A DNA stretch of 64,000 nt from assembly GCA_964556225.1 (NCBI GenBank), contig CAZKVJ010000018.1, forward strand, positions 7,935 through 71,934, written 5' to 3'. The stretch comes from CAZKVJ01 sp964556225 (GTDB lineage: Bacteria > Actinomycetota > Acidimicrobiia > Acidimicrobiales > Ilumatobacteraceae). Below are positions 32,782 to 42,377 of this stretch, one piece after another. A program made the translations under genes and the position numbers. The notes beneath the pieces are model-generated. The model ran no database searches. It saw nothing but the letters and a program-made list of their open reading frames with translations, and was not told where the DNA came from. Each line of letters opens with the position of its first letter. Position 1 is the first letter of the stretch.

Positions 32782-34047
32782 TCAGTCGCCGGCTGCTGCC
32801 GCGGCCACGGCCGCCAGCGCAGCGCGCTCACCCAGCTCCGCGATCACGGCGTCGTCGTGACCGAGGCCGACGAACAGCGCCTCGTACGCACCGGGGGCCA
32901 GCGCCACCCCTTCTCGCAGCAGGGCGTGGAACAGGCGGGCATAGCCGGCCTCGTCCGTCTGCTTCGCGCCGTCGAAATCGACAGGACGGCGGGTGCCGAG
33001 GTGCAGCCCCACGAGCGTCCCGACGACCGACACCTGCAGCGCGATCCCCTCCGCCTCGCACGCGTCGCGCAGCAGCGCCCCCACGCGCCGGGCGCGCGCC
33101 GACAGCTCCATGTAGAGCTCGGCGGTCAGCTCCGACAGCGTGGCCAGGCCGGCTGCGGTGGCGAGCGGGTTGCCGGACAGCGTCCCGGACTGGAACACCG
33201 GTCCGATGGGCGACAGGTGCTCCATCACGTCCCGGCGACCGCCGACGGCACCGATGGGCAGGCCCCCTCCGATGACCTTGCCGAAGCAGGTGAGATCGGC
33301 GCGCACGTCGAACATCGCCTGAGCCCCGCCTACACCGACCCGGAACCCGGTGATGACCTCGTCGAAGATCAACAGCGCGCCCACCCGGTCGCACTCGGCG
33401 CGGAGGCCCTCGAGGAAGCCGGGCACGGGCGCGATGACGCCCATGTTGGCGGCCACCGGTTCGACGATGACCGCCGCCACCTGGTCGTCGAGGGTCGGCA
33501 CCACGTTGTACGGCGCGACGATGGTGTTGGCGACCGCCGCCGCTGGCACCCCGGCCGTTCCGGGAAGCCCGAGCGTGGCCACCCCGCTGCCGCCGGCGGC
33601 GAGCAGCGCGTCGGTGGCGCCGTGGAAGTTGCCCGCGAACGACACGATGCGGTCCCGACCCGTGGCGCCACGGGCCAGACGGACCGCAGTGCTCGTCGCC
33701 TCGGTGCCCGAGCTCATCAGGCGGACCATCTCGCAGCTCGTCACCCGCTCGACGATCGCCTCGGCGAGCTCCATCTCACGCCGCGTCGGAGCACCGTACG
33801 ACGTGCCGTCCGCGGCGGCGGCACTGACCGCCCGCGTGATCGCTGGGTGCGCATGGCCGAGGATCACGGCGCCATAGCTCTGCACCAGGTCGATGTAGCG
33901 CCGGCCCTCGACGTCCCACACGTACGGACCCTCGGCGCGCGCCACGATGTACGGCGTGCCCCCGACGGCCTTGAACGCGCGGATGCTGCTGTTCACGCCC
34001 CCGGGGATCACCCGGCAGCTGCGCTCGTAGACGGCCGCGTTGGACAT
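32782..34047 (-). CDS. hemL: Glutamate-1-semialdehyde 2,1-aminomutase
   Basis: A 421-residue PLP aminotransferase-fold enzyme making 5-aminolevulinate from glutamate-1-semialdehyde, the second step of C5 heme synthesis. The opening RVIPGGVNSSIRAFKAVGGTP, MRLMSSGTEA-type motif, FDEVITGFRVG and the PLP lysine in CFGKVIGGGLP are all visible. ATG 34047 is chosen; a GTG at 34071 one base after the hemB stop would add eight residues. Pairs functionally with hemA at 41-42 kb. Confidence 0.93.
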   Translation of the reverse strand: MSNAAVYERSCRVIPGGVNSSIRAFKAVGGTPYIVARAEGPYVWDVEGRRYIDLVQSYGAVILGHAHPAITRAVSAAAADGTSYGAPTRREMELAEAIVERVTSCEMVRLMSSGTEATSTAVRLARGATGRDRIVSFAGNFHGATDALLAAGGSGVATLGLPGTAGVPAAAVANTIVAPYNVVPTLDDQVAAVIVEPVAANMGVIAPVPGFLEGLRAECDRVGALLIFDEVITGFRVGVGGAQAMFDVRADLTCFGKVIGGGLPIGAVGGRRDVMEHLSPIGPVFQSGTLSGNPLATAAGLATLSELTAELYMELSARARRVGALLRDACEAEGIALQVSVVGTLVGLHLGTRRPVDFDGAKQTDEAGYARLFHALLREGVALAPGAYEALFVGLGHDDAVIAELGERAALAAVAAAAAGD

Positions 34048-34072
34048 CTCGACGGCGGGCACGTTCGACACC

Positions 34073-35065
34073 TCAGGCCCCCCGGCTCGCTGCCGTCTCG
34101 GCGTACCAGCGGGTGAGGTAGGTGAGGATGACGTCGGCCCCGGCGCGCTTGATGGCGTGCAGGTGCTCCAGCGCGACCGTGTCGTGATCAATCCAGCCGT
34201 TGGCCGCCGCCGCCTTCAGCATCGAGTACTCACCGCTGACGTGGTAGGCGGCGAGCGGCACGTTCACCATCGCCCGGACCTGGGCGATCACGTCCAGGTA
34301 GGCGACCGCTGGCTTCACCATGACCATGTCCGCCCCCTGGGCGATGTCGGCGGCGACCTCGACCAGGGCCTCGCGAGCGTTGCGCCAGTCCTGTTGGTAG
34401 CCCTTCCGATCGCCGCCGCCGTCGATCTGCACGTCGACGGCGTCGCGGAACGGCCCGTAGAGCCCGCTCGCGTACTTCGCGGAGTAGGCGAGGATGGCCG
34501 TGTCCGCGTGCCCGGCGGCATCGAGCGCCGCCCGGATCACCCCCACCTGGCCGTCCATCATCCCACTCGGCGCCACCACGTCGGCGCCGGCATCGGCCTG
34601 GGCGACGGCGGCCCTGGCGTACACCTCGAGCGTTGCGTCGTTGTCGACCTCGCCACGTTGGTCGACGATGCCGCAGTGGCCGTGGCTGGTGTACTCGTCC
34701 ACGCACAGGTCGGCCATCAGGACGACCCGGTCGCCCAGGTCGGCCCGCAGGTCGGCCATCGCGAGCTGCACGATGCCCTCGGGGTCGAACGCTCCGGAGC
34801 CGGTCGGATCCTTGGTGGCCGGCACACCGAACAGGATCACGGCCCGAACCCCCAGGCCGGCCAGCTCGGTGACCTCGCGCCGCAGCGAGTCACGGGTGTG
34901 CTGCACGACGCCCGGCAGTGAGCGGATCGGCGCCGGCGCATCGATCCCCTCCCTCACGAACAGCGGTGCGACCAGGTCGTCGACCCCCAACCTGGTCTGG
35001 GCGACCAGCTCGCGCATGGCGGCGGTGCGCCGCAGGCGCCGCGGACGCTCGTGGGGGAACGGCAT
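34073..35065 (-). CDS. hemB: Delta-aminolevulinic acid dehydratase (porphobilinogen synthase)
   Basis: A 330-residue enzyme condensing two 5-aminolevulinates. Schiff-base lysines lie in AYSAKYASGLYGPFRDA and MVMVKPAVAYLD. The metal-site sequence is DLCVDEYTSHGHCG: Asp replaces the middle Cys of the three-cysteine zinc site, so it is not the classical zinc type. ATG 35065 lies eight bases after TAGCAT, whose TAG is also the stop codon of the HAD gene. Followed by hemL. Confidence 0.94.
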   Translation of the reverse strand: MPFPHERPRRLRRTAAMRELVAQTRLGVDDLVAPLFVREGIDAPAPIRSLPGVVQHTRDSLRREVTELAGLGVRAVILFGVPATKDPTGSGAFDPEGIVQLAMADLRADLGDRVVLMADLCVDEYTSHGHCGIVDQRGEVDNDATLEVYARAAVAQADAGADVVAPSGMMDGQVGVIRAALDAAGHADTAILAYSAKYASGLYGPFRDAVDVQIDGGGDRKGYQQDWRNAREALVEVAADIAQGADMVMVKPAVAYLDVIAQVRAMVNVPLAAYHVSGEYSMLKAAAANGWIDHDTVALEHLHAIKRAGADVILTYLTRWYAETAASRGA

Positions 35066-35076
35066 GACCTTCGATG

Positions 35077-35781
35077 CTAGAGGGCGAGCCGGTCGCTCAC
35101 CCGCCCGCCGCGGCCGTCGAGGTCGGCGCCGAGCCGGGCCAGCGTCATCCCGGCGAGCGTGTCCACCACCAGGTCCGCGGCGGACAGGTCGTGACCGGCG
35201 GTCAACGGGTTGGCGCACGCCACCGTGAAGAGGCCGGCGGCGACGGCCGATGCCACGCCGGTGGTGGAGTCCTCGAACGCCACGCTCACGATCGGGTCGG
35301 CGCCGAGTGCCTGACAGGCCTCGAGGAACGGGGCCGGATGTGGCTTCGGAGCGCTCACGGTGTCGATGGTGACCACGGCACCGACGCTCGTGGCCAGCCC
35401 GAGGTCGCTCAGGCGGGCCCGGACCCAGTCGCCGGGCGAGTTCGAGGCGACGCCGATCGGCACACCGGCCGCCACCGCCTCCTGGAACAGCTCGATCACG
35501 CCGTCGCGGGGCACCAAGCGGGCGAGCAGCGCGCGCTTGATCCGGCGGTGTCGGGCGAGCAGCGCCTCGCGATCGATGGCTGCCCCTCCGTTCGACGCGA
35601 GCGCGTCCTCGAGCTCGTCGACCCAGTCCGGTGACCAGGAGCGGCCGACGACCTGGGCCCATTGCTCGAGCGGGTAGTCGAAGCCGTGGTCCACGAACAC
35701 CTGGCGCAGCGCCCCGTACTCGACGCTCTCCGTGTCGGCGATCGTGCCGTCGAGGTCGAACACGAGGGCCGCCGGTTGCAC
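35077..35781 (-). CDS. HAD-superfamily phosphatase, phosphoglucomutase/phosphatase-like
   Basis: A 234-residue HAD hydrolase. Motif I is VFDLDGTIADTES, motif II VASNSPGDWV, motif III K in SAPKPHPAPFLEA, and motif IV is around VAFEDSTTGVASA. Cap domain lies between motifs I and II. The subfamily includes beta-phosphoglucomutases and small sugar phosphatases; the substrate is not predictable. GTG start preceded by TACCCT at eight bases. It reads into hemB with an 11-base gap. Confidence 0.85.
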   Translation of the reverse strand: MQPAALVFDLDGTIADTESVEYGALRQVFVDHGFDYPLEQWAQVVGRSWSPDWVDELEDALASNGGAAIDREALLARHRRIKRALLARLVPRDGVIELFQEAVAAGVPIGVASNSPGDWVRARLSDLGLATSVGAVVTIDTVSAPKPHPAPFLEACQALGADPIVSVAFEDSTTGVASAVAAGLFTVACANPLTAGHDLSAADLVVDTLAGMTLARLGADLDGRGGRVSDRLAL

Positions 35782-35816
35782 GGGATCGAAGGGTACCGGC
35801 GAGTACCGTCGTCGCC
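35782..35816. promoter_or_regulatory. Divergent promoter pair, both sides apparently leaderless
   Basis: A 35-base gap between GTG 35781 (HAD, minus) and GTG 35817 (plus). The minus-strand box TACCCT (35790-35795) lies eight bases before its start and the plus-strand box TACCGT (35804-35809) seven bases before its start. No Shine-Dalgarno is visible on either side. Confidence 0.5.
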
Positions 35817-37049
35817 GTGCCGGCCTACGCGGAGCTGTCCACCAACGAGATCCCGGTGATCCCCGGACGGGAGCACAGCGTCACGCTCTCCGTGCGCAAC
35901 GTGGGCACCGGCACCGAGTCGTACGTCATCATCGCGGTCGGGCTGTGCGCCGGGTGGACGCTGCTGGATCCGCCCACCGTCACGCTGTTCGCCGGCGAGT
36001 CGCAGCAGGTGCGGGTGACGCTGCGCCCACCGCGCGCGCCGTCCGTGACCGCCGGCCCCACCCCGCTGACGCTGCGCGTCGTCCCCCACGGCGAGCCGGA
36101 CGAGGCCGTCACCATCGACGCCGAGCTCGACGTCGCCGCCTTCGACGATCGCCGCCTCACGATCGTGCAACCGGTCGTGCGGGGCCGCCGGGGCGCCACG
36201 GTCGACGTGGTGTTCGACAACCAGGGCAACCAGCACGCCAACGTGAAGCTGGGGCTGACCGACGGCTCCCAACGGCTCGCCGGACGCTTCGAGCCGCCGT
36301 CCGTCGGCGTCGACCCCGGCCAGAGCGCCCTCACCCGCCTGCAGCTACGGGCGCGGGGACTGCGCTGGACGGGCGGGTCGGATCCGATCGCCTACACCAT
36401 CGACGCCACCCAGGACGCCCATCCGACGGCGGTCACCCAGGGCACCATGCTGCAGGCACCCATCGTGTCCGGTCGCCCCTGGGCGAAGCTGGCCGGCGTC
36501 GGTGCCGTCGCCGCGGCGCTGGTCGGCGGGTGGTTCCTCGTCGCCAAACCGGCCATCGACGATGCCGCCGGCGAAGCGGTCGACGAGGCCATCGCCTCGA
36601 TGCCGACCGTCCCGGTCACCGATGGCGGCGCCACCCCCGGCAGCACCGCTCCCACGGCCACCACACCTGGCGGCGAGATCGTCGTGAGCGCCGAGGCCGA
36701 AGGCGAGGCCTACGCGTTCCGGCTGCCCGTCAGCGCACCGGTGGGCGAGGTGGAGCGCCAGGACTACGTGGTCCCGGCCGGCCAGCGGCTGCGACTGACG
36801 GACGTGGTGCTGCAGAACCCCAACCGCGACGCCGGCCAGGCTGCGCTCAAGCGCAACAACGACGTGCTGCTGGCGTGGAACCTCAACAACGTCATCGGCG
36901 ACGACGTGAAGCAGTTCATCACCCCGCTCGAGCTCGTCGAGGGCGACACGCTGTCGTTCGAGGTCACCTGCGCCGCCGCCGGTGACCCCGCCGCCGGGGT
37001 GTGCACCACCGCCACCTCGTTCTCCGGCCGCCTCCTCACGACCGACTGA
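35817..37049 (+). CDS. Ig-like-domain membrane protein, function unknown
   Basis: A 410-residue protein. Residues about 5-110 and 115-215 look like two beta-sandwich (COG1470-type) domains, one helix lies near 228-247 (LAGVGAVAAALVGGWFLVA), a Thr/Pro linker follows, and a C-terminal beta-rich domain ends with two cysteines (EVTCAAAGD, GVCTTATSF). There is no N-terminal signal peptide, so the first two domains may be cytoplasmic and the last external. The start GTG 35817 is seven bases after TACCGT. It converges on the next gene with a 23-base gap. Confidence 0.7.
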   Translation: MPAYAELSTNEIPVIPGREHSVTLSVRNVGTGTESYVIIAVGLCAGWTLLDPPTVTLFAGESQQVRVTLRPPRAPSVTAGPTPLTLRVVPHGEPDEAVTIDAELDVAAFDDRRLTIVQPVVRGRRGATVDVVFDNQGNQHANVKLGLTDGSQRLAGRFEPPSVGVDPGQSALTRLQLRARGLRWTGGSDPIAYTIDATQDAHPTAVTQGTMLQAPIVSGRPWAKLAGVGAVAAALVGGWFLVAKPAIDDAAGEAVDEAIASMPTVPVTDGGATPGSTAPTATTPGGEIVVSAEAEGEAYAFRLPVSAPVGEVERQDYVVPAGQRLRLTDVVLQNPNRDAGQAALKRNNDVLLAWNLNNVIGDDVKQFITPLELVEGDTLSFEVTCAAAGDPAAGVCTTATSFSGRLLTTD

Positions 37050-37072
37050 CCGCTTCGGGGAGATGGGTGAGG

Positions 37073-39424
37073 TCAGGGGCGCAGGGCGGTGCGCAGGGGG
37101 GAGGCGGCGGCCAGGGTGCCGGTGGGCGCCAGGACCAGGACGGTCGTCGACACCGGGGCGAAGCGCTCGGTGGGATCGGCCACGACCACGCGCCGGAAGC
37201 CGGTCCGCTCGTTGCGGGCGACCATCAGCCGAGCGGCGACGGCACCGCTGGCGTCGGAGACCACGGTGATGCTCCCCATCCCACCCTCGAGCGAGATCGT
37301 GACCGGGCTCTCGGGCGGGAGCGCCCCGACCAGCACGTCGAGACCCTGACCGGCAGCGACCGTCGGCAGCGCCATCACGACCGGCCGGTGCTCGCCGCGG
37401 GCCGTGAGCAGCACGCTGGTGCGCTGGCCCGCGGTGGTCGGCAGGACCAGCAGCGCGTTGCGGACCCCGTGCGCCGTCGGCGCGGCGCGCACCTCGACGG
37501 TGCAGGAGGCGCCCACCGCCAGCGCCCGACCCGAGCAACCGTCGCGCTGGAGCCGGAAGTCGCTCGGTGCGGCGCCGCCGATGCTCGCGGCGCCGAGCTG
37601 GACGGGCAGGAAGCCGGCGTTCGTGACCTCGACCGAGGCGCCGTCGGTCTCGCTGCCGATGACGGCCGCACCGAGGTCGAGCCCGGCCGGCAGCGCCGAC
37701 AGCGATGGCTCGCCGACATCGCCCAGCAGCCGGACGGTGATCGAGGCGGCGCCGAAGCCGACCTCGGCGACGGTCAGCGTGGCGTCGACCGGGCCGGGTA
37801 CCTGGGGCACGAACACCAGCGTCAGGGTGCAGAACCCCCCGGGTGGCACGGGCACCAGCGCCTGGCACGTCCCGCCGGTGACGCCGAAGGCGGGATCGGA
37901 GACGGTGATCACCCCGGGGACGAACGTGGACGTGCTGTCGTTGTCGAGGACGAGGTACCAACCGGGCGACGGCCAGTTGACCGGGACGCTGCCGACGTCG
38001 AGGTCCTGCATCGACAGCGCCACGGGGAAGGTGGTGACGACGATCTGGCGGCCCACGACCGATGGGGCGCCGTCGACGATCTCGCTCGCCGCGCCCGTGT
38101 CGTAGAGCACCGCCCGGCCAGTGGCCGACAGCACCGGATGGGCGTTCGCGGCCGCGGCGGGGCTGGCTCCGTCGCTGCGGCGGCTGGCCAGCACCAGCTC
38201 GCCGCTGCGTCGCATCGACAGCAGCACGGTGCCGTCGTCCGGGTCGAACGAGCCCGGCACCGGTACCGGCAGGAGGTTCGCGGCTCTGGACACGAACGCC
38301 ACGACCTCGCCGTCGTCGGACACCGAAGGCTGGCCCGACGGCCCGTCGCCGACCACCTTCCCGAACGCCGTGGCAACCGCGCTGACGACCTCCACCGACC
38401 GATCGGTCGCCTCGTCGAGCACGCCGTCACCGTCGACGTCACGGTCGACGGCGTGGACCTGGGCGATCCCACCGGCGAGCGATCGATAGGCGACCACGCG
38501 TCCGTCGCCCGAGATGGCCGGCTGGTCCGCTGCCCCGCCGAGCGCAACCGACACCGGCTGCGGGAGCCGGTCGCTGCCGCGCTCCCACAGCACGACCTGG
38601 GTGACGGCGCGGCCGCCGGCGACCCAGCCGTCGGCCCACGCCGGGCGACCATCCGGTCCGACCGTGGCATCGGTGGTGAACACGAGGGTGCGGCCGTCAC
38701 CGGACAGCGCGGGCTCCACCTGACCGGTGTAGGCGTAGGCGCCACCCGGTGCCCCCGCCGGCAACCCCGGCGACGCGACCAGCCGGCCGCCCTCACCGAG
38801 GGGGACGGTCATGTCGGCGACCCAGACGGAGTGCGGGACCGGACCGTTCGACGGGTCGTCGAGGACGAAGGCCAGCACCTGGCCGCTGGCCGACAGCGAC
38901 GGGGGCGAGGACGGATCCGCTCGATCGAGCGCGCCATCCGGACCTCCGGACACCAGCTCCCACTCGCCGAGCGCCCCACCGCACGCGGGCAGGGTCATGC
39001 GGTACACGTCCCAGCGCTCGCCGCGGTCGTCGTCGCGGAACAGGTCGAAGGGGATCTCCGTGACGACGGCGACGACACAGCCGTCGGCGCTGATCGCCGG
39101 TGCGGTGCTGGACCCGGTCCGCATCCCCGGTGCCGGCTCCGTCAGCTCCACCAGCGAACCGAGCTCCCGGTCGCGCAGGTAGACACTGCGGGCCCGCCCA
39201 TCGCCACCGGCGGCGACGAACACCACCAGCCGGCCGTCGCCCGACATCGAGGCCAGCGGGCTGGGGAAGGCCGTCACCGTGGTGGGGTCGATCGATGCTT
39301 CGAGGGTGGTCACGGGACCCGGCACATCTGCTCGTGCCACTCGGCCCGCGGCAGGGGCAACCAGTGCCACGGCCGCGACAGCGGCGACCGCACCGACGAG
39401 ATGACGACGAGATGTCATTTCCAA
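37073..39424 (-). CDS. Secreted beta-propeller protein with choice-of-anchor-D-type domains
   Basis: A 783-residue exported protein. A signal peptide (HLVGAVAAVAAVALVAPAAG after a basic start) precedes a TolB/WD40-like propeller with repeated SxDGR or SGDGR turns (for example MSGDGRLVVFVA, LSGDGRTLVFTT, ISGDGRVVAYRS). From about residue 480 follow Ig-like domains with FGVTGGTCQALVPVPPGG and LGAAVIGSETDGASVEVTN, typical of choice-of-anchor D/ASPM-SPD-2-Hydin repeats. No enzymatic motif is seen. Start at 39424 or at a second ATG two codons later. Confidence 0.75.
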   Translation of the reverse strand: MEMTSRRHLVGAVAAVAAVALVAPAAGRVARADVPGPVTTLEASIDPTTVTAFPSPLASMSGDGRLVVFVAAGGDGRARSVYLRDRELGSLVELTEPAPGMRTGSSTAPAISADGCVVAVVTEIPFDLFRDDDRGERWDVYRMTLPACGGALGEWELVSGGPDGALDRADPSSPPSLSASGQVLAFVLDDPSNGPVPHSVWVADMTVPLGEGGRLVASPGLPAGAPGGAYAYTGQVEPALSGDGRTLVFTTDATVGPDGRPAWADGWVAGGRAVTQVVLWERGSDRLPQPVSVALGGAADQPAISGDGRVVAYRSLAGGIAQVHAVDRDVDGDGVLDEATDRSVEVVSAVATAFGKVVGDGPSGQPSVSDDGEVVAFVSRAANLLPVPVPGSFDPDDGTVLLSMRRSGELVLASRRSDGASPAAAANAHPVLSATGRAVLYDTGAASEIVDGAPSVVGRQIVVTTFPVALSMQDLDVGSVPVNWPSPGWYLVLDNDSTSTFVPGVITVSDPAFGVTGGTCQALVPVPPGGFCTLTLVFVPQVPGPVDATLTVAEVGFGAASITVRLLGDVGEPSLSALPAGLDLGAAVIGSETDGASVEVTNAGFLPVQLGAASIGGAAPSDFRLQRDGCSGRALAVGASCTVEVRAAPTAHGVRNALLVLPTTAGQRTSVLLTARGEHRPVVMALPTVAAGQGLDVLVGALPPESPVTISLEGGMGSITVVSDASGAVAARLMVARNERTGFRRVVVADPTERFAPVSTTVLVLAPTGTLAAASPLRTALRP

Positions 39425-39464
39425 CTGGTTCCGGATCGCCCGGCCGCCTGCCCTCCGCCTCGAA

Positions 39465-40184
39465 TTATGGACCCCCGTCGAGCGCTGCGGCCAGCGACTC
39501 GATCAGACCGGTCAGCGAGTGATCGGACGCCACGCTGGTCACCTTGAGGCCGGCCCCGCCAGCGGCCGCGGCGGTGACGGGCCCGATGGCCACCACGACG
39601 GGCGGCGTCCACTCGCCGACGACCTCGCGCCAGGAGCGAGCCGCCGACCCGGAGCTGAACAGCACGGCGTCGGCATCGAACAGCGCGGGCGGCAGCTCGT
39701 CGTGGTGGACGCTGACCGTTCGGTAGGCCGCCACGACGTCGACGGACCACCCTCGGGCCCGGAGCCCCTCGGCCAGGATGGGACGGGCCTGCTCGGCCTG
39801 GACCAGCAGGACGCGGCCGGCCCCGCTCGGGAAGACCTCGACGAGCCCTTCGGCCAGCTGCCGGGTGGGCACCAGGTCGGCGGCTCGCCCGAGCGCCTCG
39901 GCGGTCGCCGTGCCGACCGCAGCGAGACGTGGCGGCGGCCCGGCGGGCAGCGCTGCCGACACCCGGGCGGCCCCGTTGGGCGAGCTGACCACGAGCCAGT
40001 CGTATTCGGCGAGGCGCTCGAGCGCCCGACGCAGCGCCACCCCGCCGTCGGCCGGGTCGTCGATGCGCACGAGCGCCAGCTCGACCACCTCGGCGCCGAG
40101 CGCGCGCAACCGGTCGGACAGCTCGGCGGACTGGGCGGCGGCGCGGGTGACGACCACCCGGCGGCCGGCCAGCGGCCTCGTCAC
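39465..40184 (-). CDS. hemD: Uroporphyrinogen-III synthase
   Basis: A 239-residue HemD that cyclises hydroxymethylbilane. Sequence conservation in this family is low; visible signs are RVVVTRAAAQSAELSDRL at the start, VSSPNGAARV, and LFSSGSAARSW with an AIGPVTAAAA stretch. GTG 40184 overlaps the hemC stop by four bases. In many actinobacteria hemD is fused to a methyltransferase; here it stands alone. Confidence 0.88.
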   Translation of the reverse strand: MTRPLAGRRVVVTRAAAQSAELSDRLRALGAEVVELALVRIDDPADGGVALRRALERLAEYDWLVVSSPNGAARVSAALPAGPPPRLAAVGTATAEALGRAADLVPTRQLAEGLVEVFPSGAGRVLLVQAEQARPILAEGLRARGWSVDVVAAYRTVSVHHDELPPALFDADAVLFSSGSAARSWREVVGEWTPPVVVAIGPVTAAAAGGAGLKVTSVASDHSLTGLIESLAAALDGGP

Positions 40185-41053
40185 CCCTGGACCGCCCGTC
40201 GGGCCCGGCGCGCTGCCTCGACCCCGGCCGCGCGCCACTCGGAGCGATCCCGCCCGCTCAGGTCGTCACGGGCGACGACGTGACGGCCGGTCGATGGGTC
40301 GGCGAGGAACGTGTGCAGCACCGTGCCGTCCACGAGGGCCCCGACGGGCATCGTGCAGCCGGCACCCAGCTCGGCGAGGAACGCCCGCTCCGTCTCCACG
40401 GCGGCGCGGGTGGCCGGGTGGTCGAGCGCGGCGACCGTGCTCAGCGCCTCGGTGTCGTCGCCACGACACTCCACGGCCACCGTCCCCTGACCGACCATGG
40501 GGACCATGACCTCGACGGACAGCACCTCGGCCGCCAGATGGGTGAGCCCGAGCACCTCGAGTGCCGCCACCGCCATGACGATGGCACCCCCGTCGGGCAC
40601 CTTGGCCAGGCGGGTCTGGATGTTGCCGCGCAGCTCGACCACCTGAAGGTCGGCGCGGACCAGGCCCAGCTGGAACCGGCGCCGCACCGAGCCCGTAGCG
40701 ACGGTGGCGCCCGGGGGGAGCTCGGCGAGCGCTCGGCCCACGAGCGCATCGCGCGGGTCGCGCCGTGCGCACCACGCCGCCACTGTGAGCCCGTCGGCCG
40801 CCAGGGACGGAAGGTCCTTCGCGCTGTGCACGGCAACGTCGGCCCGGCCGTCGAGCACGGCTCGCTGCACCTCCTTCACGAACACCCCCTGGCCCCCCAG
40901 CTGGTGCAGCGCGACATCCTGGCGCCGGTCGCCCGTGGTCTCGACGATCACCAGCTCCGTCTGGAGCCCGGGATGAGCGGCCCGCAGCCCGGCTGCCACC
41001 ACCTCCGCCTGGGTGCGCGCTTGGGGCGACCCGCGCGTGGCGATGCGCACCAC
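40181..41053 (-). CDS. hemC: Porphobilinogen deaminase (hydroxymethylbilane synthase)
   Basis: A 290-residue enzyme polymerising four porphobilinogens. RIATRGSPQARTQ opens the protein, HSAKDLPS is the catalytic-loop motif, GSVRRRFQL binds substrate carboxylates, and the dipyrromethane-cofactor cysteine lies in LGAGCTMPVGA. Starts at the first of two adjacent GTG codons, three bases after the hemA stop. Confidence 0.94.
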   Translation of the reverse strand: MVRIATRGSPQARTQAEVVAAGLRAAHPGLQTELVIVETTGDRRQDVALHQLGGQGVFVKEVQRAVLDGRADVAVHSAKDLPSLAADGLTVAAWCARRDPRDALVGRALAELPPGATVATGSVRRRFQLGLVRADLQVVELRGNIQTRLAKVPDGGAIVMAVAALEVLGLTHLAAEVLSVEVMVPMVGQGTVAVECRGDDTEALSTVAALDHPATRAAVETERAFLAELGAGCTMPVGALVDGTVLHTFLADPSTGRHVVARDDLSGRDRSEWRAAGVEAARRARRAVQG

Positions 41054-41056
41054 GGC

Positions 41057-42319
41057 TCAGCCGAGGTCGAACAGGTCGCGCACGGCCGCCGCGTTGCGCT
41101 CGCCACGCGGCGTCCCGGCGTCGTCCTTCAGCCGCACCGACGGGTGGTGCAACAGCTTGGCGACGATGCCCTTCGTGAGCGCCTCGACGGCGTCGCGCTG
41201 CGCCGGGTCGAGCGCGCCCAGACGGCCGGCGAAACGGGCCAGCTCGGCCCGGCGCAGGGCATCGGCCCGCTCGTGCAGCTGGGCCACCAGCGGGGCCGCC
41301 TGACGCGCCGTGGCCTCCACCAGGTAGCGCTCGACCTCCTCGCCCAGGATCTCGCGGACCGTGGCGGCCTCGGCCGCGCGCTGCTCGAGCCCGCGTGCCG
41401 CCCAGTCGCGAAGGTCGTCGAGGTCGAGCAGCGTCACCCCGTCGACCGAGCCGACCGAGTGCTCGACGTCGCGCGGCACGGCCAGGTCGACCACCAGCAG
41501 CGGCCGGCCCGACCGGCGGCGAGCGGCTCGGGCCACGGTGTCGTGCTCGACCACCACCGAACCGGCGCCGGTGCAGGTGAGCACCACATCGGCCGCCACG
41601 AGCTCGTCGAGCAGGTGTGACAGGGGTGCCACGCGACCGCCGACTCGCGCCGCGAGCGCCTCGCCGCGCGACACGCTGCGGTTCAGCACGGCGATGTCCG
41701 CCGCGCCGGCACCCGCCAGCGCGAGGGCGACGCCCTCGCCCACCTCGCCCGCCCCGACCACGACCACCCGGTGGCCCGACAGGCTGCCGAGCCGCTCGGC
41801 CGCCATCTCGACCGCGGCGTGCGAGATCGATGCCGTGGAGCGCCCGATGCCGGTCTCGGTCCGGGCCCGCTTGCCCGTCTCGAGTGCGTGGCGGAAGAGC
41901 AGGTTGAGCGTCGCCCGGGCCCCGCCCTCGACCTGGGCGAGCTCCCACGCTGCGCGCACCTGACCAAGGATCTCGCTCTCGCCGAGCACGGCCGAGTCGA
42001 GCCCCGCGGCGACCTCGAACAGGTGGGCCACGGCGGCGTCGTCGTGCTGGCTGTACAGGTGCGGGTGCAGCTCGTCGGGATCAAGACCGCCCAGCTCGCA
42101 GAAGAAGTCACGGATGTCGGCGTACGCGCCGTGGAACCGCTCGGCCACCGCGTAGACCTCGGTGCGGTTGCAGGTGGACAGCACGACCGCTTCCCGGACG
42201 TTCTCACGCGCCACCAGTCCGTGGACGGCCTTGGGCAGCGCGTCCGGGGCCACCGTCACCCGCTCGAGCAGCGACAGCGGACCCGTGCGATGGTTCACAC
42301 CGATCACCACGATGGACAC
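41057..42319 (-). CDS. hemA: Glutamyl-tRNA reductase
   Basis: A 420-residue enzyme giving glutamate-1-semialdehyde from glutamyl-tRNA. GVNHRTGPLSLLERV and the nucleophilic cysteine in LSTCNRTEVYA are visible; the NADPH-binding fold has VVVGAGEVGEGVA and LNRSVSRGEALA. A clear AGGAG lies seven bases before GTG 42319. Second gene of the rex-hemACD operon, an arrangement known from Streptomyces. Confidence 0.95.
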   Translation of the reverse strand: MSIVVIGVNHRTGPLSLLERVTVAPDALPKAVHGLVARENVREAVVLSTCNRTEVYAVAERFHGAYADIRDFFCELGGLDPDELHPHLYSQHDDAAVAHLFEVAAGLDSAVLGESEILGQVRAAWELAQVEGGARATLNLLFRHALETGKRARTETGIGRSTASISHAAVEMAAERLGSLSGHRVVVVGAGEVGEGVALALAGAGAADIAVLNRSVSRGEALAARVGGRVAPLSHLLDELVAADVVLTCTGAGSVVVEHDTVARAARRRSGRPLLVVDLAVPRDVEHSVGSVDGVTLLDLDDLRDWAARGLEQRAAEAATVREILGEEVERYLVEATARQAAPLVAQLHERADALRRAELARFAGRLGALDPAQRDAVEALTKGIVAKLLHHPSVRLKDDAGTPRGERNAAAVRDLFDLG

Positions 42320-42377
42320 GACTGCGCTCCTGTCACGTTGCTGCCAAAGTGCTCACGCCTGACGTCACTCCCCCACC